64,000 nucleotides of DNA from Aquilaria yunnanensis (Eukaryota > Streptophyta > Magnoliopsida > Malvales > Thymelaeaceae). The notes beneath the pieces were generated by a model. That model was given only the letters and a program-made list of their open reading frames with translations. It had not been told where the DNA came from and did not search any database. The first letter of the stretch is position 1. Each line of letters begins with the position of its first letter. This document shows, piece by piece, positions 63,961 to 64,000 of the stretch. The stretch is from positions 73,720,001 through 73,784,000 of the forward strand of contig CM077597.1 in the NCBI GenBank assembly GCA_039654915.1, in the 5' to 3' direction. Both the position numbers and the translations under genes were made by a program.

Positions 63961-64000
63961 TGACCTTGCAGAGAACGCCCCTACTGCTTCCTGGGTGGAA

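Larger units (their letters stand above)
61042..64000 (+). mobile_element. 5' part of a Tat/Retand-type gypsy element, cut by window end
   Basis: From about 61040 the composition becomes clearly richer in G+C. The plus strand shows a TATA box, a leader and a gene with the 'putative gypsy-type transposon' domain (Pfam Transposase_28-like) that precedes gag in many Tat-lineage elements. The second LTR and gag-pol would lie beyond 64000, so LTR limits cannot be fixed and no primer site was recognised. Confidence 0.6.

Overview
This window is eukaryotic and almost certainly from a eudicot nuclear genome. It is AT-rich and packed with nested LTR retrotransposons of plant type: Ty1/copia elements with methionine-tRNA-like primer sites, one giant Ty3/gypsy Tat/Ogre-type element with two RNase H domains, a hAT-type MITE and a Helitron relic. 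No ordinary single-copy host gene, tRNA or rRNA was found outside the transposons. The species cannot be told from the sequence.

Layout. 1-4426: intergenic DNA with a hAT-like MITE (364-1044, 8-bp target duplication) and a minus-strand Helitron helicase relic (2452-3078). 4432-9647: a very young, complete but non-autonomous copia/Sirevirus-like element that encodes only Gag; its two 1427-bp LTRs are nearly identical and its target duplication is perfect. 9653-11626: intergenic, with a foldback repeat. 11627-17655: an old, broken copia element on the minus strand. 18513-49799: another old minus-strand copia, split in its RNase H region by a 25,070-bp Ogre-type element (18875-43944) flanked by the perfect duplication TTCCT. 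50005-51419: a probable solo copia LTR. 51422-60865: a decayed minus-strand copia with 2.5-kb LTRs, whose outer right edge carries an inverted copy of its own leader (60866-61038). 61042-64000: the 5' part of a plus-strand Tat/Retand-type gypsy element, cut by the window end.

The centrepiece is the Ogre element, read on the minus strand: 5' LTR, primer site, extra ORF1, gag-protease (one in-frame stop), a short predicted intron that brings protease and polymerase into one frame, an intact RT-RNH-aRNH-integrase ORF, then about 8 kb of unusual 3' cargo, polypurine tract and 3' LTR. The cargo comprises four tandem, open, intronless genes for 182-187-residue zinc-finger proteins that resemble the cysteine-rich nucleic-acid-binding proteins of carlaviruses and vitiviruses, followed by an intronless LOG gene (cytokinin-activating phosphoribohydrolase) with its active-site motif intact. 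Three of the four zinc-finger genes have a conserved TATA-type promoter module of their own. Next to the 3' LTR lie two minisatellite arrays, the first with a perfect hairpin in most units. A large retrotransposon carrying a virus-like nucleic-acid-binding gene family and a cytokinin-activating enzyme is the best candidate for an undescribed system here. I infer, but cannot show, that the cargo acts on silencing or on cell proliferation.
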